From NCBI RefSeq assembly GCF_000426065.1, contig NZ_AUEQ01000001.1:496001-560000 (forward strand): 64,000 bases of DNA, in the 5' to 3' direction. The stretch comes from Mycobacterium sp. URHD0025 (GTDB lineage: Bacteria > Actinomycetota > Actinomycetes > Mycobacteriales > Mycobacteriaceae). The notes below the pieces were generated by a model. It was not told the origin of the DNA. It saw only the letters and a list, made by a program, of their open reading frames with translations, and did no database searches. Each line of letters opens with the position of its first letter. Positions within the stretch are counted from its first letter, which is position 1. Below, one piece after another: positions 43,252 through 52,844 of the stretch. A program made the position numbers and the translations under genes.

Positions 43252-44391
43252 TCAGCAGTGCACCCCGCCCTTGGCGTCGGCGTTGCGCTGCACCGCGGCG
43301 TCCACGGCGGCCTGGTTCAGCTGGCCGTCGGCCAGCGCCTTCTCCAGCCCATCCAGCACTGCGGGCACCTCATCAGTGGTGATCCACAACGCATTGTCGG
43401 CCCCGGCCTGCAACGCCTTGAGGACCGCCGCGGCCACGCCGTAGCGCTGGTTGATCGCGGCCATGCTGGACAGGTCGTCGGTGTAGATGAGGCCGTTGAA
43501 ACCGGGCCCACCGTAGTTGCCCGAGCGCAGCAGGTCATAGGCAGCGGGGCTGAGGCTCGCGGGATCGGCCCCGGTCAGGCCAGGGACCTCGAGGTGTCCG
43601 ACCATCACCGCGACCGGCGGCTGCGTGGTCAGCGTGCGGTACGGCACGAGATCGTTGTTCTGCAGCTCGGACAGCGGCGGTGTGGTGACGGCGCCGGCGG
43701 TGTGCGAGTCACCCGAGCCGTGGCCGTGTCCCGGGAAGTGCTTGAGCACCGGAAGCACGCCGGCATCCCGAAGGCCGCGGGCGTAGGCGCCGGCGTAGTC
43801 GGTGACCTTGGCCGGATCGTCCCCGAAGGACCGGTCGCCGATGACGGTGTCATCGGCGTCCGAGGTGACGTCGACGACGGGCGCGAAGTCGACGGTGATC
43901 CCGAGGTCGCGCATCTTCTGTCCGCGCTCCCGGGCGATCCCGTACACCTCGTCGACGGATTTGGTCTGGGCCAGCACCCGCGCCGACGGTTGCTCGCCGA
44001 TCAACGAGGACAACCGTGACACCCGGCCGCCCTCCTCGTCCACGGTGACCGCGAGCGGCAGCGGGCCTGCGGCCGAGATATCGGGCAGGGATCCATCGGT
44101 GAGCATCGACAGGTCGGTCCAGCTGCCGATCATGATGCCGCCGACGTGCTGCTCGGACACCACCGAACGGGCGTCAGCCGCATCCTTGATACCGACGGTC
44201 AGCAACTGCGCGAGCTTGTCACGGGGCGACAGACTGGCAAGGTCGCAGACCGGCGCCGCCGGCATCGGCGCGTGGGTGGACATCGGCTTCGTGTCCGAGG
44301 ACTGGGACTCGGGCGCCGGAGTGCTCGGGGAGCAGGCCAGCAACAGTCCGGACAGCGCTGCGAAAGTAGCGACGAGGCGCGGTGAAGCCAT
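43252..44391 (-). CDS. lpqI: Glycoside hydrolase family 3 beta-N-acetylglucosaminidase lipoprotein LpqI
   Basis: This 379-residue GH3 N-acetylglucosaminidase is anchored as a lipoprotein (lipobox LLAC after a hydrophobic N-terminus, about residues 1-20). The GH3 signature KHFPGHGHGSGDSH near residue 205 carries the catalytic His-Asp dyad, and TVDEEGGRVSRL lies in the sugar site. It releases N-acetylglucosamine-containing fragments from peptidoglycan during turnover. ATG 44391 gives a proper signal peptide. Its place beside the DUF2613 gene and aftD matches Rv0237 in M. tuberculosis. Cell-envelope location. Confidence 0.93.
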   Translation of the reverse strand: MASPRLVATFAALSGLLLACSPSTPAPESQSSDTKPMSTHAPMPAAPVCDLASLSPRDKLAQLLTVGIKDAADARSVVSEQHVGGIMIGSWTDLSMLTDGSLPDISAAGPLPLAVTVDEEGGRVSRLSSLIGEQPSARVLAQTKSVDEVYGIARERGQKMRDLGITVDFAPVVDVTSDADDTVIGDRSFGDDPAKVTDYAGAYARGLRDAGVLPVLKHFPGHGHGSGDSHTAGAVTTPPLSELQNNDLVPYRTLTTQPPVAVMVGHLEVPGLTGADPASLSPAAYDLLRSGNYGGPGFNGLIYTDDLSSMAAINQRYGVAAAVLKALQAGADNALWITTDEVPAVLDGLEKALADGQLNQAAVDAAVQRNADAKGGVHC

Positions 44392-44494
44392 GGGCCCCGA
44401 CCTTAGCCGCTGAGGAACCGGTAATCGATTCTCCGCGTGTCGACCCATGTCCGCCTCGAGCGGATTCAGGGTGTCGTCATGTTAAGTTGGCCGG

Positions 44495-44668
44495 GTGAAC
44501 CGGTTCGTCGTACCCTCCGCGGCCAGCATCGTCGTCGGCCTGCTGTTGGGCGCGGCTGCCGTTTTCGGAGTGACGCTGATGGTGCAGCAGGACACGAAGC
44601 CTCCGCTGCAAGCGGGCGACCCGGCGTCATCTGTGCTCAACCGGGTCGAGTACGGCGACCGGTCCTAG
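44495..44668 (+). CDS. Small DUF2613 membrane/secreted peptide (Rv0236A-like)
   Basis: This short gene has a GTG start and encodes 57 residues. A hydrophobic segment (about residues 10-30, SIVVGLLLGAAAVFGVTLMV) is followed by a polar tail (QQDTKPPLQAGDP...). It matches the DUF2613 peptide annotated next to aftD in M. tuberculosis. The stop at 44666-44668 is followed 1 nt later by the aftD start, which implies co-transcription. It is probably a single-pass membrane peptide that may assist AftD; function unknown. Confidence 0.85.
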   Translation: MNRFVVPSAASIVVGLLLGAAAVFGVTLMVQQDTKPPLQAGDPASSVLNRVEYGDRS

Positions 44669-44669
44669 C

Positions 44670-47600
44670 TTGGATGTGCCGCCAACGCGGCGGGCACTTG
44701 ACCCGCCACTGTCGCGGCGCTGGTTGTGGGTGGTCGCCGCTGCGACACTGCTCCTGACTTTCGCCCAGTCGCCCGGAGAGATATCGCCCGACACGAAGCT
44801 CGACCTCACCGCGAATCCGCTGAGGTTCTTGGCACGTGCGTTCAATCTGTGGAACAGCGATCTGCCGTTCGGGCAGGCGCAGAACCAGGCCTACGGCTAC
44901 CTCTTTCCGCACGGCACCTTCTTCCTGGCCGGTGACCTGCTCGGAATTCCCGGCTGGGTGACCCAGCGGCTGTGGTGGGCGCTGCTGCTCACCGTCGGCT
45001 TCTGGGGTTTTCTGCGGGTCGCCGAGGCCTTGAACGATGGGCACGGCATTGGCAGTACCAGTTCCCGGGTGCTCGGCGCGCTCGCGTTCACGCTGTCACC
45101 GCGTGTGCTGACCACCCTCGGCGCGATCTCGTCGGAGACGCTGCCGGTGATGCTGGCGCCGTGGGTGCTGCTGCCGATCATCCTGGCGTTCCGCGGAGAC
45201 CGGAATCTGCGGCTCATGGCCGCCCGGTCCGCGGGCGCGGTCGCGCTCATGGGTGCGGTGAACGCGGTCGCCACCCTGACCGGTTGCCTGGCGGCGATCA
45301 TCTGGTGGACCTGCCACCGGCCGAACCGGCTGTGGTGGCGATTCACCGCCTGGTGGGCGTTGTGCGGCGTGCTGGCCGTCACGTGGTGGGTGGTGCCGCT
45401 GCTGCTGCTGGGCCGGATCAGCCCACCGTTCCTGGACTTCATCGAATCCTCCGGCGTCACCACCCAGTGGATGTCGCTGACCGAGATGCTGCGCGGCACC
45501 CACACCTGGACTCCGTTCGTGGCGTCCACCGCGACGGCGGCCGCCTCCCTTGTGACGAGCACGGTCGCGGTGCTGGCCACCGCCCTGCTGGCCGCCGCCG
45601 GCCTGGCCGGGCTGGCGCTGCGCTCGATGCCCGCGCGGGGCCGACTGATCACCATGCTGTTGATCGGTGTGGTGCTGCTGGCGCTGGGCTACTCCGGCGG
45701 GCTGGGATCCCCGATCGGGACCGCCGTCCAGGAGTTCCTGGACGGAACCGGCACGCCGTTGCGCAACCTGTCCAAGCTCGACCCGATACTGCGACTGCCG
45801 TTGGCGCTCGGGCTGGCGCATCTGCTCGGCCGTATTCCGTTGCCGGGCAGCGCACCTCTACCGGTCTGGGTCAGAGCGTTCTCCCGGCCCGAGCGCGACA
45901 AGCGGATCGCGGTGGCCATCGTGGTGCTCGCAGCCATGGCAGCCGGGACCTCGATCGCCTGGACGGGGCGGATCGCTCCGGCCGGAACATTCACCGCCAT
46001 CCCGCAGTACTGGCACGACACCGCGGACTGGCTCGATGCGCACAACACCCAGCGGGGAAGGGTGCTGGTCGCTCCCGGCGCCCCGTTCGCCACCCAGACC
46101 TGGGGCAACAGCCACGACGAACCGTTGCAGGTGCTCGGATCCAGCCCGTGGGGCGTGCGGGATTCGATTCCGCTGACACCACCGGAGACGATTCGCGCCC
46201 TGGATTCGGTGCAGCGGTTGTTCGCCGCCGGCCGGCCCTCTGCCGGACTGGCCGACAGCCTTGCCCGGCAAGGCATTTCCTATGTCGTGGTGCGCAACGA
46301 CCTGGATCCCGACGTGTCCCGGTCGGCCCGCCCGGTGCTGGTCCACCGGTCGATCGAGGGTTCTCCCGGACTGACGAAGGTGGCGGAGTTCGGCGACCCG
46401 GTCGGACCGGGGATGCTGGAGGGCTTCGTCGCCGACAGCGGCCTGCGTCCCCGATATCCCGCCGTCGAGATCTTCCGCGTCGAAACGGGCGGAACCAACC
46501 CGGCCGCGCCCTACCTCGTCGACGCCGATGCGATGACCCGGGTGGCCGGTGCGCCCGAGGCCCTGCTGCGCCTGGACGAGCGCCGGCGTCTGGCCGGCAA
46601 GGCCCCGCTCGGACCGATGCTGCTGACCGCCGACGCCGAACGGGCCGGGCTGCCCGTACAACCGGACGGATCCGCCGGAGTGATCGTCACCGACACCCCG
46701 ACGGCGCGCGAGATCGACTACGGCCGCGTCGACGACCACGCGTCGGCGATCCGCGCGCCCGACGACGCGCGCCACACGCACAATCGGGTCCCGGACTATC
46801 CCTCCGACGGGGCCGCGCCGGTGTACGGCGAGTGGAACGGCGGACGGATATCGGTGTCGAGTTCCGCGGCGGACTCCACCGCCCTGCCCAACGTCGCGCC
46901 GGCCACCGGACCCGCTGCGGCCGTCGACAGCGACGGTTCGACATCGTGGGTGTCCAACGCCCTGCAGGCCGCCGTCGGCCAATGGCTGCAGGTCGATTTC
47001 GATCACCCGGTCACCAATGCCACGCTGACCATCACCCCGAGCGCCACGGCGGTCGGTGCTCAGGTGCGCCGCATCGAGGTGGCCACCGCGACCGGCACCA
47101 GCAGCCTGCGTTTCGACACCGCCGGCCAGCAGTTGACCGTGCCGCTGCCGGTCGGCGAGACCCCGTGGGTACGGGTCACCGCGGTCGCCACAGACGATGG
47201 CTCCGCCGGAGTCCAGTTCGGCATCACGGACCTGTCCGTCACCCAGTACGACGCGTCGGGTTTCGCGCACCCCATCAACCTCCGGCACACCGTCGAGGTC
47301 CCCACGCCCCCAGCGGATTCCGTGGTCGCACAATGGGACCTGGGCACAGAATTGCTGGGCCGGTCTGGCTGCGCCGACAGTCCGGCCGGGGTGCGGTGCG
47401 CGGCGGCGCTGGCGTTGGCCTCGGAGGAGCCCGTCAACATGAGCCGTACGCTCGCGGTGCCCGCCCCCACCGAAGTCGAGCCGACGGTGTGGATCCGATC
47501 CCGGCAGGGACCCAAGCTGGCCGATCTGGTCGCCCAACCGGGGACCACCCGCGCCTCCGGTGACGCCGACCCGATCGATGTGCTCGGCTCGTCATTCGCC

Positions 47601-48929
47601 GCCACCGACGGCGACCCACGAACATCATGGACTGCTCCGCAACGCGTTGTTCAGTTCAAGGCACCGCCCACGCTGACGCTGAAATTGCCGGCTCCGACCG
47701 AGGTCGGCGCGCTGCGGATCGACCCCGGTGCCAACGAACCGCCCGCCCACCCGACGCTGGTGGCGATCGACCTCGGCGACGGTCCGCAGGTGCGCAAGCT
47801 CACCGGCAACGGTGACGTCCAGACCGCGGAGCTCAAACCGCGGATGACGGACACCATCACCGTGTCGTTGTTGGGCTGGAACGACATCATCGACCGCACC
47901 TCGCTGGGCTTCGACCAGCTCAAGCCACCCGGCCTGGCCGAACTCACGGCCCTCGACGTCCGCGGCAAGCCGATCGCCGCAGCCGACTCCGCCGCCAATC
48001 GCAAACGGACAGTGTCACTTCCGTGCGGCCAGGGCCCGATCATCGGTGTCGCCGGGCAGTTCGTCCAGACCTCGGTGCAGACCACGGTCGGAGCACTGCT
48101 CGACAGCGCTCCGATTCCTGCGCGTCCATGCCACACCGGTCCGATCACCCTTCCTGCTGGCCAGCAGGAACTCCTGGTCAGCCCGGGTTCGGCATTCGTC
48201 GTCGACGGTGTCGTGCTCAATACCCCGGCCGCTGCTCAACTGCGCACGGCGACAACAACTCCCGTCCAGACCCCGGTATGGTCAGCGGATCGTCGCGAGA
48301 TACAAATGCCGTCATCCGCCGGCGCCCGGGTGTTGGTGGTGCCCGAAAGCGTGAACCCGGGGTGGATCGCCCGCAACGCCGACGGGGACGTGCTGACCCC
48401 GGTGAAGATCAATGGATGGCAGCAGGGCTGGGTTGTCCCGGCCGGGTCGGACGGTCCCGTGACGCTGACCTTCCCCTCAAACCGGCCCTACCGAATCGGA
48501 TTGATCGGTGGCCTCGCACTGCTGCCGGTGCTGGCCCTGCTGGCGCTGTGGCCGGCCCGGCGCCGTAGCCCGGATCTCGATCCGGTGCGACCGTGGCAGC
48601 CGGCGCCGATGCTCGCCGGCGCAGCGGTACTCGCAGTGGGGACAGCCATATCCGGCCTTCCGGGATTACTGGTCGCCGGTGCCGCGGTCGGGCTGCGCTA
48701 CCTTCTGCGCGATCGCGACATCTGGCGCGAGCGGCTGACCGTGACCGTGGCGGCCGGCGGGCTCATCCTGGCAGGGGCGACGCTGAGTCAATACCCGTGG
48801 CGGTCGGTCGACGGTTATGTCGGGCACTCGCCGTGGGTGCAGCTTCTCGCGCTGCTGTCGGTCACCTTTGTCGCGGCATCGACGATCACGCCTCAGCAAA
48901 CTTCCGAGCCTTCGCCCGACCCCGGCTGA
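44670..48929 (+). CDS. aftD: Alpha-(1->3)-arabinofuranosyltransferase AftD
   Basis: This 1419-residue GT-C glycosyltransferase adds arabinofuranose to arabinogalactan and lipoarabinomannan at the periplasmic face. The first half (about 20-420) holds many membrane helices with an early conserved DTKLDLTANP loop typical of GT-C catalytic acidic sites. The large extracytoplasmic part (about 430-1270) includes repeated carbohydrate-binding beta-sandwich modules (VDSDGSTSWVS and ATDGDPRTSW patterns recur). Several C-terminal helices follow (about 1280-1400). Start TTG 44670 lies 1 nt after the DUF2613 stop. Neighbours lpqI and DUF2613 match Rv0236c context. Another frame also stays open for over 2.5 kb here; it is a shadow. 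Confidence 0.94.
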   Translation: MDVPPTRRALDPPLSRRWLWVVAAATLLLTFAQSPGEISPDTKLDLTANPLRFLARAFNLWNSDLPFGQAQNQAYGYLFPHGTFFLAGDLLGIPGWVTQRLWWALLLTVGFWGFLRVAEALNDGHGIGSTSSRVLGALAFTLSPRVLTTLGAISSETLPVMLAPWVLLPIILAFRGDRNLRLMAARSAGAVALMGAVNAVATLTGCLAAIIWWTCHRPNRLWWRFTAWWALCGVLAVTWWVVPLLLLGRISPPFLDFIESSGVTTQWMSLTEMLRGTHTWTPFVASTATAAASLVTSTVAVLATALLAAAGLAGLALRSMPARGRLITMLLIGVVLLALGYSGGLGSPIGTAVQEFLDGTGTPLRNLSKLDPILRLPLALGLAHLLGRIPLPGSAPLPVWVRAFSRPERDKRIAVAIVVLAAMAAGTSIAWTGRIAPAGTFTAIPQYWHDTADWLDAHNTQRGRVLVAPGAPFATQTWGNSHDEPLQVLGSSPWGVRDSIPLTPPETIRALDSVQRLFAAGRPSAGLADSLARQGISYVVVRNDLDPDVSRSARPVLVHRSIEGSPGLTKVAEFGDPVGPGMLEGFVADSGLRPRYPAVEIFRVETGGTNPAAPYLVDADAMTRVAGAPEALLRLDERRRLAGKAPLGPMLLTADAERAGLPVQPDGSAGVIVTDTPTAREIDYGRVDDHASAIRAPDDARHTHNRVPDYPSDGAAPVYGEWNGGRISVSSSAADSTALPNVAPATGPAAAVDSDGSTSWVSNALQAAVGQWLQVDFDHPVTNATLTITPSATAVGAQVRRIEVATATGTSSLRFDTAGQQLTVPLPVGETPWVRVTAVATDDGSAGVQFGITDLSVTQYDASGFAHPINLRHTVEVPTPPADSVVAQWDLGTELLGRSGCADSPAGVRCAAALALASEEPVNMSRTLAVPAPTEVEPTVWIRSRQGPKLADLVAQPGTTRASGDADPIDVLGSSFAATDGDPRTSWTAPQRVVQFKAPPTLTLKLPAPTEVGALRIDPGANEPPAHPTLVAIDLGDGPQVRKLTGNGDVQTAELKPRMTDTITVSLLGWNDIIDRTSLGFDQLKPPGLAELTALDVRGKPIAAADSAANRKRTVSLPCGQGPIIGVAGQFVQTSVQTTVGALLDSAPIPARPCHTGPITLPAGQQELLVSPGSAFVVDGVVLNTPAAAQLRTATTTPVQTPVWSADRREIQMPSSAGARVLVVPESVNPGWIARNADGDVLTPVKINGWQQGWVVPAGSDGPVTLTFPSNRPYRIGLIGGLALLPVLALLALWPARRRSPDLDPVRPWQPAPMLAGAAVLAVGTAISGLPGLLVAGAAVGLRYLLRDRDIWRERLTVTVAAGGLILAGATLSQYPWRSVDGYVGHSPWVQLLALLSVTFVAASTITPQQTSEPSPDPG

Positions 48930-49159
48930 CCTGGCCCTGCGCCGAAACCTTCGGTCAAGCGGTTGACAAGCCGGGTATGCGGTACTTACGGTACCGGCAC
49001 GCGGGGCGCAGTCCCGGAGATCGCTTTGCTGCATGGGGGAACGCAGGAAGCGGACCAGGATCGCGCCCGATTGGATGCAGTAACTAGGCAGTCAGTTGAC
49101 GGCTGGCTCGCCTGGCTTAGCTGTGTTCGCGTGGTTGCGCACTTATTGGCGCGCAGGGC

Positions 49160-49196
49160 TGCGGTGTCGGCGGCTGAGGGGTTCGCCGACACCGCA
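49160..49196. terminator. Hairpin terminator between convergent aftD and R2-like oxidase genes
   Basis: A 13-bp perfect stem (49160-49172 with 49184-49196; TGCGGTGTCGGCG) encloses an 11-nt loop, 25 nt beyond the stop of the R2-like oxidase gene (minus) and 231 nt beyond aftD (plus). Placement suits termination of the oxidase transcript and possibly both. The rest of the 291-nt gap (48930-49220) shows no gene that I can support. Confidence 0.75.
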
Positions 49197-49220
49197 CTGC
49201 CCGTGGTCGCCGCGGCATGA

Positions 49221-50162
49221 TCAGGCCGTGGCCGCCAGCGCTCTCGCGTCCTCGTCGGCGAACGTGTCCTCCAGTGTCAGCGGCGAGTAGTCGAGGTCGA
49301 TCTCCTCGAGCGGCCGGCCTCGGGCGCTGCTGATGGTGCCGAACCGGCGCATACCCTTGTCCGCGGAGTACTGCATGAACTCGTCCTGCACCAGGCCGAA
49401 CGGGATGTCGGGTGCGTAGAGGGCGAACCCCTCTTCGGTGAGCCGCAGTGCCAGCGGGATCAGCTCGTTCATCCGCTCCTCGAACACCGCCCAGTTGGCG
49501 TCATCGGCGGCGACGTGGCGCCGACAGGTGAAGGTGCCCCATGCCATGTGACGACGTTCGTCGTCCCCGATCCGCCGGACCAGCTCCTGCATCCCGGGCA
49601 GGATCCCTCGGTCGACGCAAATCTTGTGCCACGCATAGTATCCCGTGAGCGCCAGCATGCCTTCGACGATGTGGTTGTAGGTCACCGATGCCCGCACCTG
49701 GGCGGCCGGCGACGGGTCGGTGTACAACGCTTCGAGTGACGCGGGCAGCTCCTCGTAGAACACCTGCCGGTAGGCGGGTAGCTCGTCGAAGTAGTTGTGC
49801 AGATCGTCGGTGATCCCGACGGCGTCGAGCCACATGCGGAACACCTGGGTGTGTTTGGCCTCCTCGAAGGCGAACTGCGTCAGGTACATCTCGTCGCCCA
49901 GGCGGCCCTCGGCCCGCATCGCGGTCATGAAAGGCTGGATGTCCTTGGTGACGGCCTCCTCGCCCGCGATGAACTCGGCGCAGAGCCGGGTGGCGTACTC
50001 ACGTTCCCGGTCCGTCAGCGCCTCCCAGTCCGCCCGGTCACGGGAAAAGTCGATATCGGCCGGGTTCCAGAACTTGGCATTCCCGCCGGCGAACAACTTC
50101 AAGGGGACACTGTCCCAGTTGAGACCGCCCTTGGCCAGGGATCCGAACTTTGTGTGCGACAT
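49221..50162 (-). CDS. R2-like ligand-binding oxidase (Mn/Fe; Rv0233-like)
   Basis: This 313-residue ferritin-fold protein resembles ribonucleotide reductase R2 but belongs to the R2lox group. Metal ligands lie in the AGEEAVTKD segment, FEEAKHTQ, the mid-protein IVEGML and DDERRH. The valine two residues after a ligand glutamate and the YY in TGYYAWHK fit the Val-Tyr ether cross-link known for this family. It binds a heterodinuclear Mn/Fe centre and a fatty-acid ligand; its physiological reaction is uncertain. It is often annotated nrdB, but that function is unlikely. Its 5' neighbour is a TetR gene in the same unit. Confidence 0.92.
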   Translation of the reverse strand: MSHTKFGSLAKGGLNWDSVPLKLFAGGNAKFWNPADIDFSRDRADWEALTDREREYATRLCAEFIAGEEAVTKDIQPFMTAMRAEGRLGDEMYLTQFAFEEAKHTQVFRMWLDAVGITDDLHNYFDELPAYRQVFYEELPASLEALYTDPSPAAQVRASVTYNHIVEGMLALTGYYAWHKICVDRGILPGMQELVRRIGDDERRHMAWGTFTCRRHVAADDANWAVFEERMNELIPLALRLTEEGFALYAPDIPFGLVQDEFMQYSADKGMRRFGTISSARGRPLEEIDLDYSPLTLEDTFADEDARALAATA

Positions 50163-50176
50163 GGGAATTGACCTCC

Positions 50177-50842
50177 TCAGGTCTGGTGAGCTGGTTGATG
50201 AGAGCCGGAGAATGCGGCCGACAACACCCCGACGAGGCGGCGTACGGCCAGTGCCGGCTGTTCCGGGGTCGGCTCATCGAGGCCGAGAACCGGATCCACG
50301 CCGCGCACATAGGGCGCCAGCGCCAGGTGCGGAATGATCATCAGCAGCAGCGATAACAACGCGTCCGTATCGGCGTCCGCCCGCAGGTCACCACGGTTCT
50401 GCGCGTCCCGGACCAGCGGGCGCAGCACCTCGAGATAGTGACGGTGGATCACCGTACGCACGCTGATGCGGGCATCCGTGTCCACCTCGAAGCTCGCCGC
50501 GGCGTGCAGCGAGCGGTCCTGCGGGTGGTCGGCGAAGTAGGCCACCCAGTCGTCGAGCAGGTCGGTGAGGAACTCGAAGAACGGGCGGCTCGGGTCGAGG
50601 GCACGGATGCGTTCCTCCATGTACGCCCGCACGCGCTGGCTACCGATGTCGGCGATGAAGGCGTACAGATCGCGCTTGTCCGCAAAATATTGGAACAGGC
50701 TGCCTTTCGCGACACCGGCTTTACGCGCGATGACGTTCAGGCTGCCGCGGGAGTACCCGTGCGCCCCGAATTCCGCCTCGGCGGCATCCACCACCGCAGC
50801 TCTGCGAGCGGGATCCAAACGTGCCCAGGTGACTGTCGGCAT
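50177..50842 (-). CDS. TetR-family regulator of the R2-like oxidase unit (Rv0232-like)
   Basis: This 221-residue TetR protein has its helix-turn-helix at about residues 15-60 ([24 protein letters not shown], then [15 protein letters not shown]). The C-terminal domain is large and helical, consistent with fatty-acid-like ligands. It precedes the R2-like oxidase by 14 nt in one transcript, and a perfect 19-nt palindrome lies just upstream of its start. Autoregulation of the two-gene unit is therefore likely. The neighbouring MFS gene shares the direction and ends upstream of the operator, so it is probably outside this control. Confidence 0.88.
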   Translation of the reverse strand: MPTVTWARLDPARRAAVVDAAEAEFGAHGYSRGSLNVIARKAGVAKGSLFQYFADKRDLYAFIADIGSQRVRAYMEERIRALDPSRPFFEFLTDLLDDWVAYFADHPQDRSLHAAASFEVDTDARISVRTVIHRHYLEVLRPLVRDAQNRGDLRADADTDALLSLLLMIIPHLALAPYVRGVDPVLGLDEPTPEQPALAVRRLVGVLSAAFSGSHQPAHQT

Positions 50843-50857
50843 CTGACTCTCCAGCCT

Positions 50858-50876
50858 GTATGACCACTGGTCATAC
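50858..50876. promoter_or_regulatory. Perfect operator palindrome upstream of the TetR/R2-like oxidase unit
   Basis: GTATGACCA-C-TGGTCATAC is a perfect 9+1+9 palindrome, 16 nt before the TetR start on the minus strand. Its position and TGACCA/TGGTCA arms are typical for autoregulated TetR proteins. Confidence 0.8.
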
Positions 50877-50896
50877 TACTGTGAGCCGCCTCACAG

Positions 50897-52486
50897 TCAA
50901 GAAGTCTTCTTCACCGCGATCAGATGGTGCGAGACCGGCTCGCCCTGCACCCAACGCTCGACCGCCTGCTCGATGAGCAGGTCGTTTCCCGTCAGCCGGG
51001 TGCGGTGCTGGCGCACATGCTCATCCCAGGACCGCACCACGAACGCCTCGACGAACGTGCCGTCGCGTTCCCCGCTGCGGAACAACTGCCATTGCGTGGC
51101 CCCGGTGCGCTGCCGGGACCTGCCCAGCACGCCCATCGCCGCGAAGAACTCGGTCTCGTGCTCGGGCTCCACCCGGTAGGAGGTCAACACCAGAACCGGG
51201 CCGTCGGGCGGCTCCGGCTCGAACACCAGGGCAGGTTCGGGCCAGTGGGCAGACGGGGTCAGATCCAGATCACCCGTGCGTGGGTGCAACGGCCACCACC
51301 AGTCCGATACCGCGCAGAACACCAGCAGGGCCGAGCTGATCAGCAGGGCGGTGACGGTGCCCGCGGCACCGGCGACCAGCCCCCACACCAGAGAGCCGAT
51401 GGCCTGGCCGCCCATGAAGGTCAACTGGTACACCGACAGTCCGCGGGCCCGTACCCACGCGGGCAGACTCAACTGCATGGAGGCGTTGAGAGTGGACAGC
51501 GCCAGCAGCCAGGATGTGCCGCCGACGACGAGCGCCACCAGGACAACCCCGAAGTTGTGGACCAACGCCAGAACCGCAGTGGCACCGGCAAATCCGAGCG
51601 CCGCGACGATCAGCAAGCTGTTGAGCCCGAAGGCCGACTGCAGCCGGCCCAATCCGAGGGCCCCGAGTACGGCCCCCACCCCCAGCGCACCAAGGAGCAG
51701 CCCGTAGCCGGATGACGACAATCCCAGTTGCCGCTCGGCGACGACCGCGAGCAGGCCCCACAACGCGCTGCCCGGGGCGATGAACAACACCGCCCGCAGC
51801 AGAATCCGCCGGATGATCGGCGAGCGCCGGATGAATCGGCCGCCGGCACTGAGGGCGGCCAACGGTCGCTCGGTCGGTAGCAGGTGCTCGATGGCGGGAC
51901 GGCGCCAGAGCAGCAGCACCACCACGATCCCGGCGAACGACACCGCGTTGAGCGCGAACACCAGCGTCGGCCCCGACAAGGACACCAGTGCGCCGGCGAT
52001 CGCCGGGCCGATGGCCCGAGCGCCGTTCATGCTCATGCTGCCCAATGCGGCAGCCGCTGGAATCTGCTCGCGGGGAACGAGATCCGGTTGGATCGCCTGC
52101 CAGGCGGGCGCGGTCAGTGCCTGCCCACAGCCGATCAGGAACAGCAGGGTCAGCAGCACCGTCGGAGTGGCCAGCCCGGCACCGGTCAGCATCGCGAGCG
52201 CCGCCACCCCGGCGGCCATGGCACCCTGGGTGGCCAGCAGCAACCGGCGTCGGTCGATCAGATCCGCGAGCACGCCAGACGGCAGGGCCAGCAGCATCAC
52301 CGGCAGCGTGGTGGCGGTCTGCACCAACGGCACCAGCACCGGGGCACGCGGATCGCCGACCAGCATCCATTGGGCGCCCACCGTCTGCATCCACGTCCCC
52401 AGATTGGAGACGAACTGTGCGATCCACAGTGCCCGGTAGATCGGCGACGCCAACGGCGCCCAGGTCGACGTTGCTCGGTCCGCCAT
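50897..52486 (-). CDS. MFS exporter (EntS-like) with C-terminal ABM-like domain
   Basis: This 529-residue protein has two parts. The first 400 residues form a 12-helix major facilitator of the EntS/PF05977 type (FVSNLGTWMQTVGAQWM near the start, loop DLIDRRRLLL between TM2 and TM3). The last 100 residues form a soluble dimeric alpha/beta-barrel domain like antibiotic-biosynthesis monooxygenase/quinol-monooxygenase domains (VLVLTSYRVEPEHETEFFAAM, TFVEAFVVRSWDEH). The fusion is recurrent in this MFS group. ATG 52486 starts the first helix properly; upstream extension is not supported. Likely a drug or siderophore efflux protein; substrate unknown. Confidence 0.88.
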   Translation of the reverse strand: MADRATSTWAPLASPIYRALWIAQFVSNLGTWMQTVGAQWMLVGDPRAPVLVPLVQTATTLPVMLLALPSGVLADLIDRRRLLLATQGAMAAGVAALAMLTGAGLATPTVLLTLLFLIGCGQALTAPAWQAIQPDLVPREQIPAAAALGSMSMNGARAIGPAIAGALVSLSGPTLVFALNAVSFAGIVVVLLLWRRPAIEHLLPTERPLAALSAGGRFIRRSPIIRRILLRAVLFIAPGSALWGLLAVVAERQLGLSSSGYGLLLGALGVGAVLGALGLGRLQSAFGLNSLLIVAALGFAGATAVLALVHNFGVVLVALVVGGTSWLLALSTLNASMQLSLPAWVRARGLSVYQLTFMGGQAIGSLVWGLVAGAAGTVTALLISSALLVFCAVSDWWWPLHPRTGDLDLTPSAHWPEPALVFEPEPPDGPVLVLTSYRVEPEHETEFFAAMGVLGRSRQRTGATQWQLFRSGERDGTFVEAFVVRSWDEHVRQHRTRLTGNDLLIEQAVERWVQGEPVSHHLIAVKKTS

Positions 52487-52526
52487 CTCACTGATCGTGC
52501 CAGTGCCGTTGCGGCATAGTGAGGAC

Positions 52527-52844
52527 ATGGCTGAAGTCCGCAACAATCCCGAAGCACGCCATTACGAGATCACTGTCGACGGCGAACATGCCGGCCTCGC
52601 GGCCTATGCCGACTCCGGCGATCAGCGCATCTTCTATCACACCGAGATCGACGACGCGTTCGGCGGCCGCGGTCTGGCAGGAGAACTGGTCGACGCCGCG
52701 CTGACCGATGCCCGCGCCGCCGGCAAGCGCATCGTCGCGGTCTGCCCGTACGTCGCCAAGTACGTGCAGAAACACCACGACTTCGATGACATCCTCGACC
52801 CGGTCACCCCTGAGGCGCTGGCCGTGGTCGAAGCCGCCAACTAA
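52527..52844 (+). CDS. YjdJ-type GCN5-related N-acetyltransferase-like protein
   Basis: This small protein of 105 residues is the minimal GNAT form (Gcn5-related acetyltransferase YjdJ/DUF-type). The core HTEIDDAFGGRGLAGELV matches the acetyl-CoA loop (R/Q-x-x-G-x-G/A), followed by KRIVAVCPYVAKYVQKH. ATG 52527 follows GAGGA. It is divergent from the MFS gene with 40 nt between starts, and convergent with the methyltransferase by a 4-nt overlap. Substrate unknown; small-GNAT proteins of this type act on unknown substrates. Confidence 0.85.
   Translation: MAEVRNNPEARHYEITVDGEHAGLAAYADSGDQRIFYHTEIDDAFGGRGLAGELVDAALTDARAAGKRIVAVCPYVAKYVQKHHDFDDILDPVTPEALAVVEAAN

Noticed and set aside
44972..47563. 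Another plus-strand frame stays open for 863 codons inside aftD
   Set aside because: Arginine- and glycine-rich shadow of the high-GC aftD gene, with no family motifs; the aftD frame has membrane helices and conserved loops.
48963..49220. 85-codon open frame after aftD
   Set aside because: No ribosome site or recognisable domain, and the terminator hairpin at 49160-49196 lies inside it.
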